Below the pieces are notes generated by a model that made no database searches, was not told the DNA's origin, and saw nothing but the letters and a program-made list of their open reading frames with translations. From JACMRI01 sp043778625 (GTDB lineage: Bacteria; Bacteroidota; Bacteroidia; UBA4408), in the NCBI GenBank assembly GCA_043778625.1, contig JAYWFU010000089.1, forward strand, positions 10,191 through 74,190: a stretch of DNA of 64,000 bases. Reading direction: 5' to 3'. Below, piece by piece: positions 1 to 8,966 of the stretch (its first letter is position 1; every line of letters begins with the position of its first letter). The translations under genes and the position numbers were made by a program.

Positions 1-1158
1 GTTTAGTATAATCATTACGAGTAATGCGCTGGATATTATCCAATACGTTTCGTCGATAAGTTCGCCTGCATTAGGCCTACGAATAATAAAAAAATTAAAA
101 ATTAACAACAACGCAGCTACTATTCCCACTATACCCGTTTCGGACATTAGGCGCAAAAACATAGAGTTAGCATCTTTAGCATTATTGACAAAGCCCCCAA
201 TTTTAATTTTTTTTGCCATTGAATATTTATCAAAAGCAATAGGGTGAGAACCTAACCCAGTACCAAACCAATGTTCACCAAAATTTTGTTTGGCTACGTT
301 ATAATTATCGTACAAATTAATGGCTGAGCCATGGGTACGCCCTACTTCGTATTCGTTTGTCTCGTATACTTCGGTAAGGCCGTCAATACGATCGCGAAAT
401 TCGTACACATTGTTGTAAAGATAAATGTAGGTTACAATAATAAATGGTAAACCAAACACAGCACTTTTAACAAAACCAAAATTAATAGCCAGTAAAAATA
501 ACATGATAATGATACCCCAATACCCCATACCCGAAAACGATAAAAAGTATGCACCAATAATAACGGCGCATTGAAATCGAGAAAAATAAAATGGTTTAAC
601 AAACAGTGAATAAATGCACACAAAAACTGCACTTGACGTAAATGTGGCAAAGTGGGTAGGTTCCATAAATATTGAATTAATCCTAATACCAAATGTTCCG
701 CCCTTAATTACGCCCCATTTATTAAGTATTGATGAATAATCATACCCTTGAACAAAATTTAATTTAAACGAAATAAATTGCACCCAAGCTATAATGCACA
801 CAATATATACGCCTTTGAGATAAAGTTCAAATAGTTTTTGCACATCAAAATTAGCCTCTACTATTACATAATAATAAAACAAATAAGAAAATGCTACACC
901 TAAAAATATTTTAATAAAATAAGCCCAAGTATTGTCGCCGTTGAGCACATAAAACCATCCGTGAATAAATAAAAAAAAGAATACATACACAAATACTCTA
1001 GGAAACGAGTGGCGAAATATAAATATGGGTAGTAACAATAAATAAGCAAAGTAGCCTATATAAAACTCGAAAGGTTCGGTAAATAATGTTTTGGCGTAAA
1101 CAAATATTGAAATGTAAATTATAAATACCAGTACGTTATTAAACCTTCCTTCAAACAT
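1..1158 (-). CDS. O-antigen polymerase/ligase family membrane protein (Wzy/WaaL-like), 3' end outside the window
   Basis: The minus-strand frame opens with ATG at 1158 (MFEGRFNNVLVFIIYISIF) and stays open to base 1, so the C-terminus is missing. The translation is dominated by hydrophobic segments, about ten over 380 residues, with one long polar loop near residues 260-340. Just after this loop comes NSMFLRLMSETGIVG, which fits the conserved HN-x-L-x-E-x-G pattern of the Wzy_C/O-antigen ligase family. Such proteins polymerise undecaprenyl-linked O-units or transfer them to lipid A core in the periplasm; sequence alone does not decide between the two. It starts 2 bp after the porZ stop, so the two are almost certainly co-transcribed. 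Confidence 0.72.
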   Translation of the reverse strand, partial: MFEGRFNNVLVFIIYISIFVYAKTLFTEPFEFYIGYFAYLLLLPIFIFRHSFPRVFVYVFFFLFIHGWFYVLNGDNTWAYFIKIFLGVAFSYLFYYYVIVEANFDVQKLFELYLKGVYIVCIIAWVQFISFKLNFVQGYDYSSILNKWGVIKGGTFGIRINSIFMEPTHFATFTSSAVFVCIYSLFVKPFYFSRFQCAVIIGAYFLSFSGMGYWGIIIMLFLLAINFGFVKSAVFGLPFIIVTYIYLYNNVYEFRDRIDGLTEVYETNEYEVGRTHGSAINLYDNYNVAKQNFGEHWFGTGLGSHPIAFDKYSMAKKIKIGGFVNNAKDANSMFLRLMSETGIVGIVAALLLIFNFFIIRRPNAGELIDETYWIISSALLVMIILN

Positions 1159-1160
1159 TA

Positions 1161-3542
1161 CTAATCAATAAGCATTATTTTGGTTTTACATGTTTTGCCC
1201 GTAGCTTCGTTGGCTACCAAAGCCACATATATACCTGTGGGTACTCGCTCGCCTTTGCTGTTTTTGCCGTCCCAAATTGCCTGTCCTCCTGCTGAATTTA
1301 ATTCTACAATAAAGTTGCCAGTAAGGTCGGTTATCTTAATGATAGATTTAGCAAATACATTTTTTATGGCTATTGCCCCCACATACTCAGGGCGTACGGG
1401 GTTAGGATAAGCGTACACGTCGTTGCATGAATTTGATGCCTGTAAAGCCTCCCCTTTATAGGATTGAATACCGTAATCGTGTCCAAAAAACACTTCGCCA
1501 TTGAGGTTATTAATAGCAATACTTTTAATTTCATTTATTATTAATGGGCTATTGTCTACTGTAAAATGGTTGAGTTGTTCCGTACCGTTTTCGCTAACCA
1601 AATAAACTCCTGAATTGGCGGTAGCAATCCATTTACGATTAGCGTCATCTACCACTATTGCGTTTACGTATTCAGCCTCAAGCAAATACTCAACATTGCC
1701 CGTAGTGTTTATTTTTACTTGTTGCGCCTGAAATGGATCGTAAACTCCACTTGTTTTTTTCAATACATTATCCGCATTGTAAAATACCGTTACACCTTTG
1801 GCAGTACCTACCCAAATATCTCCATTAGCATCTTCGGCTAAGCTGGTTATCTCTAATGAGTGTAATGCGCCATTAATTTCGTTAGAAGTTAGTACTCTGT
1901 ATTCATCGTCAGTAATATCATCCAACGTGTTGTTATCATTATACACTGCTATGCCTTGACCTAGGGCAAAAGCAAGCCATTTGTAACCATTACGAGCAAT
2001 AAGTAATTGCTTGGTGCGCCCTTGTGCCGTAAGTCCAAACGATTTCCACTGATTATCTTGTGTTTTAACTACTAACGGTTTAGCGGCATAAGTATTGTCC
2101 ATCCATAGGTTGCCATTTTTATCGTACACGGTATTATTAATTGCTATAAAACCAGCATTACCTGGTTGCTCCTGCAGTGCCGAATTACTTGCATTGTATA
2201 TTTTACCTTTAGAAATGCCTGCACTGTCGTTGGTTTCGAGTAAGCCATAGCCCCAGCTGGTATAGTATTTTTGCGCTTTATTTTTACTATTTACATTACT
2301 TGATGTGGTTGAACCAAAAAAAGTTGGCATAATATCCTTACGTCCAGTAAAATTATATTTCCATTCAAAATTTTTATAACTCTGCACTCCGTATAATCTA
2401 GAGTTACTAAAGCCCGATAAGTCATAACCTCCGCCTGCTACATATAGTGTACTATCAATAAAATTCATTCTAAATCCTGAGTTAAAAAATGAGCTTACAG
2501 GGCTATAAGTGCTAATGTTTCCAAAATTTTTATCGCAATGCACTATCCCATTAGTATTGTCAGCTATGTAATAACCTCCATCATTATCAGTTATTGTTTG
2601 AAAATTAGTGTAACTAACAGTTGGGGTTGAAATAACACCGTAACGCAAAAAAGCAAATGTAGAGGCGTCATATACTAGGGTTGAGCCTGAGTAGGTAATT
2701 ACAATTTCGTTATCAATTGTTGTTAAGTCCGACACATCATAATTAGCAAAAGTACTTGGCTTACTCCATTGTCCTTGTGCATTGCCCACCATTAGTGTAT
2801 CTTGCCAATAAGCGGGCGAATAATTATTTACCACTAATTGATTATTAGCAACTGTCATTTGGTTAAACTTTTTGTTGTACCATTTAGCATTATTGCCCAT
2901 TGAATCTAATTTCCAGCTACGGTAGTCGGCTATTGCTGGATTATTAAATTGGCAACGATACAGGCCTTTATCAGTACTAGCATACAAATAATTGTTAAAT
3001 ACCACTACGCCGTTTACAGGCTTTGATTGTCCTTGAGGTACAAGGTAATAAGTATCGGCAATTTCTTGTTTAGTTAAATTTATTTTAACAATGCCAAATC
3101 CACATGCTAAATAAGCGTAAGAGCCACTAATATACACATCATTTATGGTTTTAAAACCAATAATACTTTTGGTTTTAATATCGGATATATTGTATACTTT
3201 GCCATTGTGTAGCAAATCAATGTTGTAATTGGTATGCACTATTACCAATGTTTGAGCGTCTTTGCTATATTTTAAAATATTAACTTGGTTACTCGCTAAG
3301 CCTTGCTCAATACCTATTACGTGTAAAGTATTGTCGTCAGTATCTAAATAATACAGCCCCGTGTTGGCAGCACAATAAATTTTATTACCAACTTTAGCTA
3401 CTTGTATAGCCGATTTAAACGGAGCATGTAAGCGCCACTGGCCTAAGCTTAACTCATTATTAGCAAATGTTTGTGCACAGCTTATTAATGGTATTTGTAC
3501 CATTAAAATAATTATTACTAACCCTAATTTAATATACTTCAT
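1161..3542 (-). CDS. porZ: Type IX secretion system protein PorZ
   Basis: A 793-residue secreted protein, close to the usual PorZ size of about 780. The N-terminal signal ends near LISCAQT, which could be read as a lipobox (LISC) or as signal peptidase I cleavage after CAQ. The body is a beta-propeller of the two-component-regulator type, with repeats such as GLYYLDTDDN, NDVYISGSYAYLACGFG and GDIWVGTAKGVTVF. The last ~85 residues (YAYPNPVRPEYVG to the end) form a T9SS type A sorting-like domain containing WDGKNSKGERVPTGIYV. PorZ is a surface component of the T9SS attachment complex; in Porphyromonas it binds A-LPS and works with the sortase PorU. The gene is followed after 2 bp by an O-antigen polymerase/ligase gene, which suits that role. 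Confidence 0.82.
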   Translation of the reverse strand: MKYIKLGLVIIILMVQIPLISCAQTFANNELSLGQWRLHAPFKSAIQVAKVGNKIYCAANTGLYYLDTDDNTLHVIGIEQGLASNQVNILKYSKDAQTLVIVHTNYNIDLLHNGKVYNISDIKTKSIIGFKTINDVYISGSYAYLACGFGIVKINLTKQEIADTYYLVPQGQSKPVNGVVVFNNYLYASTDKGLYRCQFNNPAIADYRSWKLDSMGNNAKWYNKKFNQMTVANNQLVVNNYSPAYWQDTLMVGNAQGQWSKPSTFANYDVSDLTTIDNEIVITYSGSTLVYDASTFAFLRYGVISTPTVSYTNFQTITDNDGGYYIADNTNGIVHCDKNFGNISTYSPVSSFFNSGFRMNFIDSTLYVAGGGYDLSGFSNSRLYGVQSYKNFEWKYNFTGRKDIMPTFFGSTTSSNVNSKNKAQKYYTSWGYGLLETNDSAGISKGKIYNASNSALQEQPGNAGFIAINNTVYDKNGNLWMDNTYAAKPLVVKTQDNQWKSFGLTAQGRTKQLLIARNGYKWLAFALGQGIAVYNDNNTLDDITDDEYRVLTSNEINGALHSLEITSLAEDANGDIWVGTAKGVTVFYNADNVLKKTSGVYDPFQAQQVKINTTGNVEYLLEAEYVNAIVVDDANRKWIATANSGVYLVSENGTEQLNHFTVDNSPLIINEIKSIAINNLNGEVFFGHDYGIQSYKGEALQASNSCNDVYAYPNPVRPEYVGAIAIKNVFAKSIIKITDLTGNFIVELNSAGGQAIWDGKNSKGERVPTGIYVALVANEATGKTCKTKIMLID

Positions 3543-3668
3543 TTACTAATTAATTTTATAGTCTTAAAAATTTAATACAAGTTAATTACTATGTACAACT
3601 TACAAAGCTAGTTTTTATTGTGCAAATTATTTATTTTAAACCCAAATTAGTTGATTGGCAAACAACTA

Positions 3669-4226
3669 TTATTTACGAGGAAATTTCATACGGTAATTTA
3701 TATCCACTTTGCCAGCAGTAATGTCGTTGAGCTTGCCACGTAGCATGGTACGTTTTAACGATGATAGATGTTCAACAAATAATTTGCCCTCAATGTGGTC
3801 GTATTCATGTTGTATAACACGGGCTATTATGCCGTCAAATTCTTCTTCAATTAATTCCCAATCCTCATCAAAATATTGTACTACAATAGTTGGTTTACGT
3901 AGTACATCTTCACGTATGCCAGGTATGCTTAGGCAACCTTCGTTAAAAGGCCACTCTTTACCTGACTCTTCAATAATAATTGGGTTTATGAAAGTTTGCA
4001 CAAAATCTTTAGCGTCGGGGTAATCGTCCTCAAAGCCTGAGGTATCCACAATAAATAAACGTATGGCTTTACCTATTTGTGGTGCTGCTAGCCCTACACC
4101 ATGCGCTTTGTACATAGTGTCGTACATGTTGTTAATTAATGGCTTTAAATCAGGGTGCGCCTTTGTTATATCAATACATTTTTTGGTAAGTACTGGGTCG
4201 CCGTAGGCTACTATTGGTAAAATCAT
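3669..4226 (-). CDS. def: Peptide deformylase
   Basis: This 185-residue protein has all three deformylase motifs: GVGLAAPQ (residues 43-50), EGCLSIPG (96-103, metal ligand Cys98) and HEYDH (140-144, two His ligands and the catalytic Glu). It removes the formyl group from the N-terminal methionine of nascent proteins, using a ferrous ion or similar metal. Length and motif spacing are normal. It lies between porZ and the NagZ-like gene on the same strand, with 84-126 bp gaps, so it may have its own promoter. Confidence 0.95.
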   Translation of the reverse strand: MILPIVAYGDPVLTKKCIDITKAHPDLKPLINNMYDTMYKAHGVGLAAPQIGKAIRLFIVDTSGFEDDYPDAKDFVQTFINPIIIEESGKEWPFNEGCLSIPGIREDVLRKPTIVVQYFDEDWELIEEEFDGIIARVIQHEYDHIEGKLFVEHLSSLKRTMLRGKLNDITAGKVDINYRMKFPRK

Positions 4227-4310
4227 AGAGGTATGCTGTAGATTAAAATTTATGGTACAAAAATATGTTTTTTTAATTAGGGATAGCTATGCTAAAAACT
4301 AAGCAAGTAC

Positions 4311-7300
4311 TTATTTAGCAAATGCTTTGTAAAACAATTCGTGTATAGTGCTACGTACGTTAGTAGTAGTGAGTTTTTTGTTTTCGGCAGTTGGGTACAC
4401 ACGGTTACTAAGGAATATGTAGGTTAACTCGTTTTTAGGGTCGCTCCATACATAAGTACCTGTAAAACCACTATGCCCAAAACTTTCTGGACTTGCAAGG
4501 CGGGTACACGGGCTATCTTTTTTAGCATTAGTTTCGGGCTTATCAAAACCAGCACCACGGCGGTTATCATTAGCGGGAAACTGTATTTTGTTAAACTCAT
4601 TAAATGTAGCTTCGGTAAAATAACGTTCGCCTCCGTACACGCCTTTATTCAAATACAATTGCATTATTTTGGCTAAATCGTTGGCGTTACTAAATATACC
4701 TGCATGCCCAGCCACGCCGCCTAACATAGCTGCGCCTTGGTCGTGTACATAACCATGTATTAATTGCTTGCGCCAAACGGTATCGTATTCGGTAGGCACA
4801 ATACTTAGTTCATTCATACGTAATAGTGGTTTGTAGCCCGTGCTTGTGCAACCTAATGGTGCATAAAACCATTGCTGGGTAAGGGTTTCGTAGCTTTGGT
4901 TAGTTTTGGTTTCAATAGCACGTTTAATTAAGTAATAGCCCAAATCACTATAAAGATATTTACGTTTATCATCTAATTTACAATTATCGATAATGCTATA
5001 AATAGTATCCGTATAATTGTTACATATATAAATCCCATTGGCTACAGTGCACTGAAATTGGGGACTTGAAGCAGAAGCGTACACATTAGGTTTGGTAAGT
5101 GATGCTTTGTAAAACGGAATCCAAGCGGGTAATCCTGCTTGGTGGGCAAGTATTTCGCGCAGGGTTAAATCGCGCTTATTGCACTGCTCCATTGGTGCTA
5201 TTTCGCACAATTTATTATCTAACGTAAATTGCCCGTTGCTTACTTCGTGCATTATTATAGGCAAAGACGCCGTTACCTTAGTTACCGATGCCACATCATA
5301 CACATCAGTATTTTGTACTAATTGTTTGCTGTCATAAGTAGGTGTGCCAAACGATTTTTGATAAAATATCTTCCCATTTTTAACTCCTACAATTTGGCAG
5401 CTGGGTGTGGCTTTATTACTAATGGCTAGCTTTGCCACACTATCAATTTGGGCTAAAATAGTAGGGTTAGCACCTACCTCCAGTGGAGTATTGTATGCCA
5501 AGCGTATGCCACCTTGTGTGTTGAGCCCAGTACCTAGCTTATACTCACTGCTAACACTTACAGGCAAGCGTCCTTGGCTACCAAAAGCACCCATGAGTAG
5601 CTGTGCGGTAAGGTCTTGCGTTGGCTCAGTATCCTGATAAGGCATTACTACTGCTTTAAATTGGTGTAGGCTATTTATGCTTCCTAAACTATACCCATTG
5701 CCAAACACGCACAATATACTGGGGTGATGGAGGCTTACACTATCTAAAAACTCATTAATACGATTAGTAATTCCAAAATTATTATCGGGTTTGTTATTCA
5801 TATCAAAAGTACCTACTACTACTAAATTATAACTTCGTAAACGTTGTAAGAGTGTGTCCTGTGCGGTTTGTGAGGCTTTATCGTCAAATATAAAATTATC
5901 AACAACGGCGTAATCGCCTAATCTATTTTGAAATGTATTAATACGTTTGCTATTAATAGCTACCGTTGCAATACGCAGTGTATCTAAGCGTTTGAGAGGA
6001 ATTATACTGTCGTTGTTTTTAACTACGGTAATTGATTGACGAATAATATTGCGTACAATTTTGGTAGCATTATCCGAGTTAAGGTCGTTGTACAGGGTGG
6101 TTATATTACTGGGTGCATAATGGTTAAGACCGCACCATTCCTTGGCTTTTAATATTTTGTAACAGTGTTCGTTTATGGCATCAATGCTCAACGACGAATC
6201 TAGTAACGCCTCCTTAATTTTAGCTACTGCCTTAGGGACGTTTTCAGCAAATAATAATACGTCGTTGCCCGCCAGTAGTGCTTTTAAATCTACTTCGCCC
6301 GGAGTATAAAAACTACTTACACCCTTCATATTTAGGGCATCGGTAAATATCAAGCCTTTAAAATTCATATCGCGTTTTAACAAATCGGTTACTACCTTAT
6401 TGGATAGTGTAGAGGCTCTATTTTTGGTGGTATCAATAGCGGGTATGTATAGGTGCGCCACCATTAAGCTTGATAAGCCTTGTTGCATTAACTCACGAAA
6501 CGGGTATAGCTCTAAGGAATCGATACGTTGGCGCGAAGCGCTAATTAAGGGCAAGGTTAAGTGCGAATCGGATTCAGTATCGCCATGCCCCGGAAAATGC
6601 TTTGCATTAGCCATTACGCCGTGGTCTTGCATGCCTTTCATATAAGCAATACCTTTGCGGGCTACAGCGTATTTGTCCTCGCCAAACGAACGGTTACTTA
6701 TTACTGGGTTTTTAGGATTATTGTTTACATCTATCACTGGTGCAAAATTTAGCTGTAACCCTATACGCTTACACTGGCGGGCTATTTCGGTACCCATAGT
6801 GTAAATTAAACTATCGTTTTGCAATGCACCTAACGTCATTTGTTTTGGGAATTTTGTGGTACTATCTAATCGCATGGCCAAGCCCCACTCGCCGTCAATA
6901 GTATTAATTAACGGCACCTTAGCCAATGCTTGATACCTGTTACATAACTGTGCTTGGCGCATTGGACCACCTTGCATCCATATTAATCCGCCAATGTGGT
7001 AATTGGTTACAAGGTCTTCAATTTCGGCTCGGTGAGCATCGTCCTTATTACTATAAGCGGCCACCATAAATAATTGCCCTATTTTTTGGTCGAGAGTAAG
7101 TGTATTAAATACGGAGTCTGCCCACGTTTTTTTGGTAGCTGAAAGTTTCCAATCCGTATTAAATATAGGTACGCTAGGCATTAATACCGTTCCTTGTTTT
7201 TTATTTTTAGCCTTGGCGGGAGCGCCTAAGGTAACTACATTGTTGGGTAGTTGCTTGTTGCGAGGTGTGCAAGCATTTAGTATAAGGCTTACTATTGCTA

Positions 7301-7343
7301 GTAATAACAGGCATTGTTTAGTTATGTAATTAAAATATATCAT
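4311..7343 (-). CDS. GH3 beta-N-acetylglucosaminidase (NagZ-like) fused to a beta-lactamase-type serine hydrolase
   Basis: A 1010-residue lipoprotein (lipobox LNAC, Cys25). Residues ~75-410 are a family 3 glycoside hydrolase domain with the NagZ signature KHFPGHGD (248-255), the acid/base His261 in SDSH, and the probable nucleophile Asp335 in IFTDALNM. Residues ~430-610 form the GH3 C-terminal domain. Residues ~630-1010 are a class C beta-lactamase/PBP4*-like domain with SVTK (686-689), YSD (798-800, where YxN or YxS is usual) and a late HSG. The likely job is turnover of peptidoglycan sugars and peptides at the periplasm or outer membrane. I chose the ATG at 7343. The ATG five codons upstream (7358) lies in the stem of the terminator of the preceding gene. 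This two-domain fusion is known in Bacteroidota. Confidence 0.88.
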   Translation of the reverse strand: MIYFNYITKQCLLLLAIVSLILNACTPRNKQLPNNVVTLGAPAKAKNKKQGTVLMPSVPIFNTDWKLSATKKTWADSVFNTLTLDQKIGQLFMVAAYSNKDDAHRAEIEDLVTNYHIGGLIWMQGGPMRQAQLCNRYQALAKVPLINTIDGEWGLAMRLDSTTKFPKQMTLGALQNDSLIYTMGTEIARQCKRIGLQLNFAPVIDVNNNPKNPVISNRSFGEDKYAVARKGIAYMKGMQDHGVMANAKHFPGHGDTESDSHLTLPLISASRQRIDSLELYPFRELMQQGLSSLMVAHLYIPAIDTTKNRASTLSNKVVTDLLKRDMNFKGLIFTDALNMKGVSSFYTPGEVDLKALLAGNDVLLFAENVPKAVAKIKEALLDSSLSIDAINEHCYKILKAKEWCGLNHYAPSNITTLYNDLNSDNATKIVRNIIRQSITVVKNNDSIIPLKRLDTLRIATVAINSKRINTFQNRLGDYAVVDNFIFDDKASQTAQDTLLQRLRSYNLVVVGTFDMNNKPDNNFGITNRINEFLDSVSLHHPSILCVFGNGYSLGSINSLHQFKAVVMPYQDTEPTQDLTAQLLMGAFGSQGRLPVSVSSEYKLGTGLNTQGGIRLAYNTPLEVGANPTILAQIDSVAKLAISNKATPSCQIVGVKNGKIFYQKSFGTPTYDSKQLVQNTDVYDVASVTKVTASLPIIMHEVSNGQFTLDNKLCEIAPMEQCNKRDLTLREILAHQAGLPAWIPFYKASLTKPNVYASASSPQFQCTVANGIYICNNYTDTIYSIIDNCKLDDKRKYLYSDLGYYLIKRAIETKTNQSYETLTQQWFYAPLGCTSTGYKPLLRMNELSIVPTEYDTVWRKQLIHGYVHDQGAAMLGGVAGHAGIFSNANDLAKIMQLYLNKGVYGGERYFTEATFNEFNKIQFPANDNRRGAGFDKPETNAKKDSPCTRLASPESFGHSGFTGTYVWSDPKNELTYIFLSNRVYPTAENKKLTTTNVRSTIHELFYKAFAK

Positions 7344-7355
7344 GGCGTTAAAATA

Positions 7356-7396
7356 CATAACCCCACACTATTTAAGCAAGTGTGGGGTTATGTTTT
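7356..7396 (-). terminator. Rho-independent terminator of the T9SS cargo gene
   Basis: A perfect 14-bp stem (7356-7369 with 7379-7392, CATAACCCCACACT) with a 9-nt loop. It lies 36 bp beyond the stop of the gene at 7428-8879. The sequence around it is A/T-rich on both sides. Confidence 0.75.
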
Positions 7397-7427
7397 ATTA
7401 ACAGTAGGTTGGGTATTACGTGGGGGG

Positions 7428-8879
7428 TTATTCTATTACGAGTTTGAACGTTTGCTCTGGTGTTTTAACAAAATAAATACCTTTAGGCTGAGTAGTAATA
7501 TTAATAGTAGTTACGCCTTGTTGTAAGTGTTGCACTGCTATTATTTGGCCTAATAAATTGGTTACGGTAGCCTCAGTAGCTTGTGCGCATTGTATAGTAA
7601 ATAAGCCATTGTTAGGGTTGGGATAAAGGGTTATTGCAGCGTTAGATGCTATGGTGCTAAAACCTAAAATATTTTTATAGTTACCACAACGCTTTCCATT
7701 GATGTTGGAATACATAAGATCTCCGCTATAATAAGGATTTAAATAAATATTTCCGTAGCCTTCTACGTAGTAATCAACTCTACCAGAAGTTGAAACTCTA
7801 TTAAGACATACTTTTATATCGCTACAAGGCGTTATTGGTACTGTGTAACATTTGGTAGAGTCGCAATACTCTATACAAAGATTATTGGTAGTTGTTAATG
7901 TTAAATAATATAAGCTATCACACTCTTTGGTAAATTGAAGTGTTGTATTGATAGGATAATTATTAGATTGGTCAACAGTGAATTTTTCAAATGGTAAAGA
8001 GAAGTATTTTGATCTCTTAGCATATCTTAAATATCCAGTTGTGATAGGGTAAAATACATTTGCATAGATTTCAAATGTATTAATTTTATAAATTATTGAG
8101 TCTTGTGTATTCACTCTTGAGGTTATACATATAGTTTTATAATTATTAAATAAATGATTAGAAAAACTAATAACGCCATGATATTCCAAAGTATCGCCCG
8201 CTTGGTAATTATGACTATCGGCAGATGTTATTGTAAACACCCCTAAGTTTTTTTCTTCCTGTCCAAACATATAGTTGGGTAGTGCTTTTATAGTTGGGAA
8301 ATCGCCTAACTGAAAAAAATTAAGTAACCCAAGTTCTTTTCCAATTTTAATAGGCGCATTATGTAGCATATTATTTTGAGGATTATTAAGGCTATCAAAA
8401 TAGAGTAATTTGTAATTTTTAACAGAATCCATAAATCCATAAATGTTTTCGTAGGATATTCCTACATATAGCATTTTTAACACATGTTGTCCTTTGTTAT
8501 AAATTACGGAGGTATCTAATTTATTGTTAAAGTCAAATCGTAACGAATCATTGAAGTAGTTCAATAAAATGTAGTTATTGTTACGACGTTCAATAATTTT
8601 ATCGCCTATCCATGAAGGATAATCTTCTTTACGGCACGTTCCGCTAGCATTGGTACATCCAGTGTCGCTATTATTTGCATTAGGGTTAATTACTTTAAAC
8701 GGATAGTAAATAATTTCGTTGCCCTGTACTTTAACCGAGTCAAATACCAACGAACCAAAAGCGGAGGAGTCGTTGCTTAAAAACAATTTTTTATTAGCGC
8801 TATTAAACGGCTTATAATTTTGTGCCTGCAATGTTAATTGTTGCGCTACCATTACAATTATTAATAAATATGTTTTCAT
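7428..8879 (-). CDS. Secreted protein with T9SS type A C-terminal sorting domain, function unknown
   Basis: A 483-residue protein with an N-terminal signal peptide (MKTYLLIIVMVAQQLTLQAQ). Its final ~75 residues are a T9SS sorting domain: LYPNPNNGLFTIQ, then TNLLGQIIAV and KGIYFVK. The 380-residue body has no motif I recognise. It holds two clustered cysteine pairs (CTNASGTC near residue 75 and CIEYCDSTKCYTVPITPC near 335), which could form disulphides outside the cell. It is probably exported by the T9SS and anchored or released at the surface. It sits 87 bp downstream of the PorU2-like sortase gene, so it may be a co-regulated cargo. Confidence 0.72.
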   Translation of the reverse strand: MKTYLLIIVMVAQQLTLQAQNYKPFNSANKKLFLSNDSSAFGSLVFDSVKVQGNEIIYYPFKVINPNANNSDTGCTNASGTCRKEDYPSWIGDKIIERRNNNYILLNYFNDSLRFDFNNKLDTSVIYNKGQHVLKMLYVGISYENIYGFMDSVKNYKLLYFDSLNNPQNNMLHNAPIKIGKELGLLNFFQLGDFPTIKALPNYMFGQEEKNLGVFTITSADSHNYQAGDTLEYHGVISFSNHLFNNYKTICITSRVNTQDSIIYKINTFEIYANVFYPITTGYLRYAKRSKYFSLPFEKFTVDQSNNYPINTTLQFTKECDSLYYLTLTTTNNLCIEYCDSTKCYTVPITPCSDIKVCLNRVSTSGRVDYYVEGYGNIYLNPYYSGDLMYSNINGKRCGNYKNILGFSTIASNAAITLYPNPNNGLFTIQCAQATEATVTNLLGQIIAVQHLQQGVTTINITTQPKGIYFVKTPEQTFKLVIE

Positions 8880-8966
8880 TTTGTTATGTTTTTAGATTTA
8901 TCTACTTTATGAATGTGTATCTACAATTAACTAGATTTATTACAAATATCTATTTGTTACAGCGTA

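Noticed and set aside
432..692. 86-codon minus-strand frame in the first kilobase
   Set aside because: Another minus-strand frame runs through from 1158 to base 1 and encodes a coherent O-antigen polymerase/ligase-type protein.
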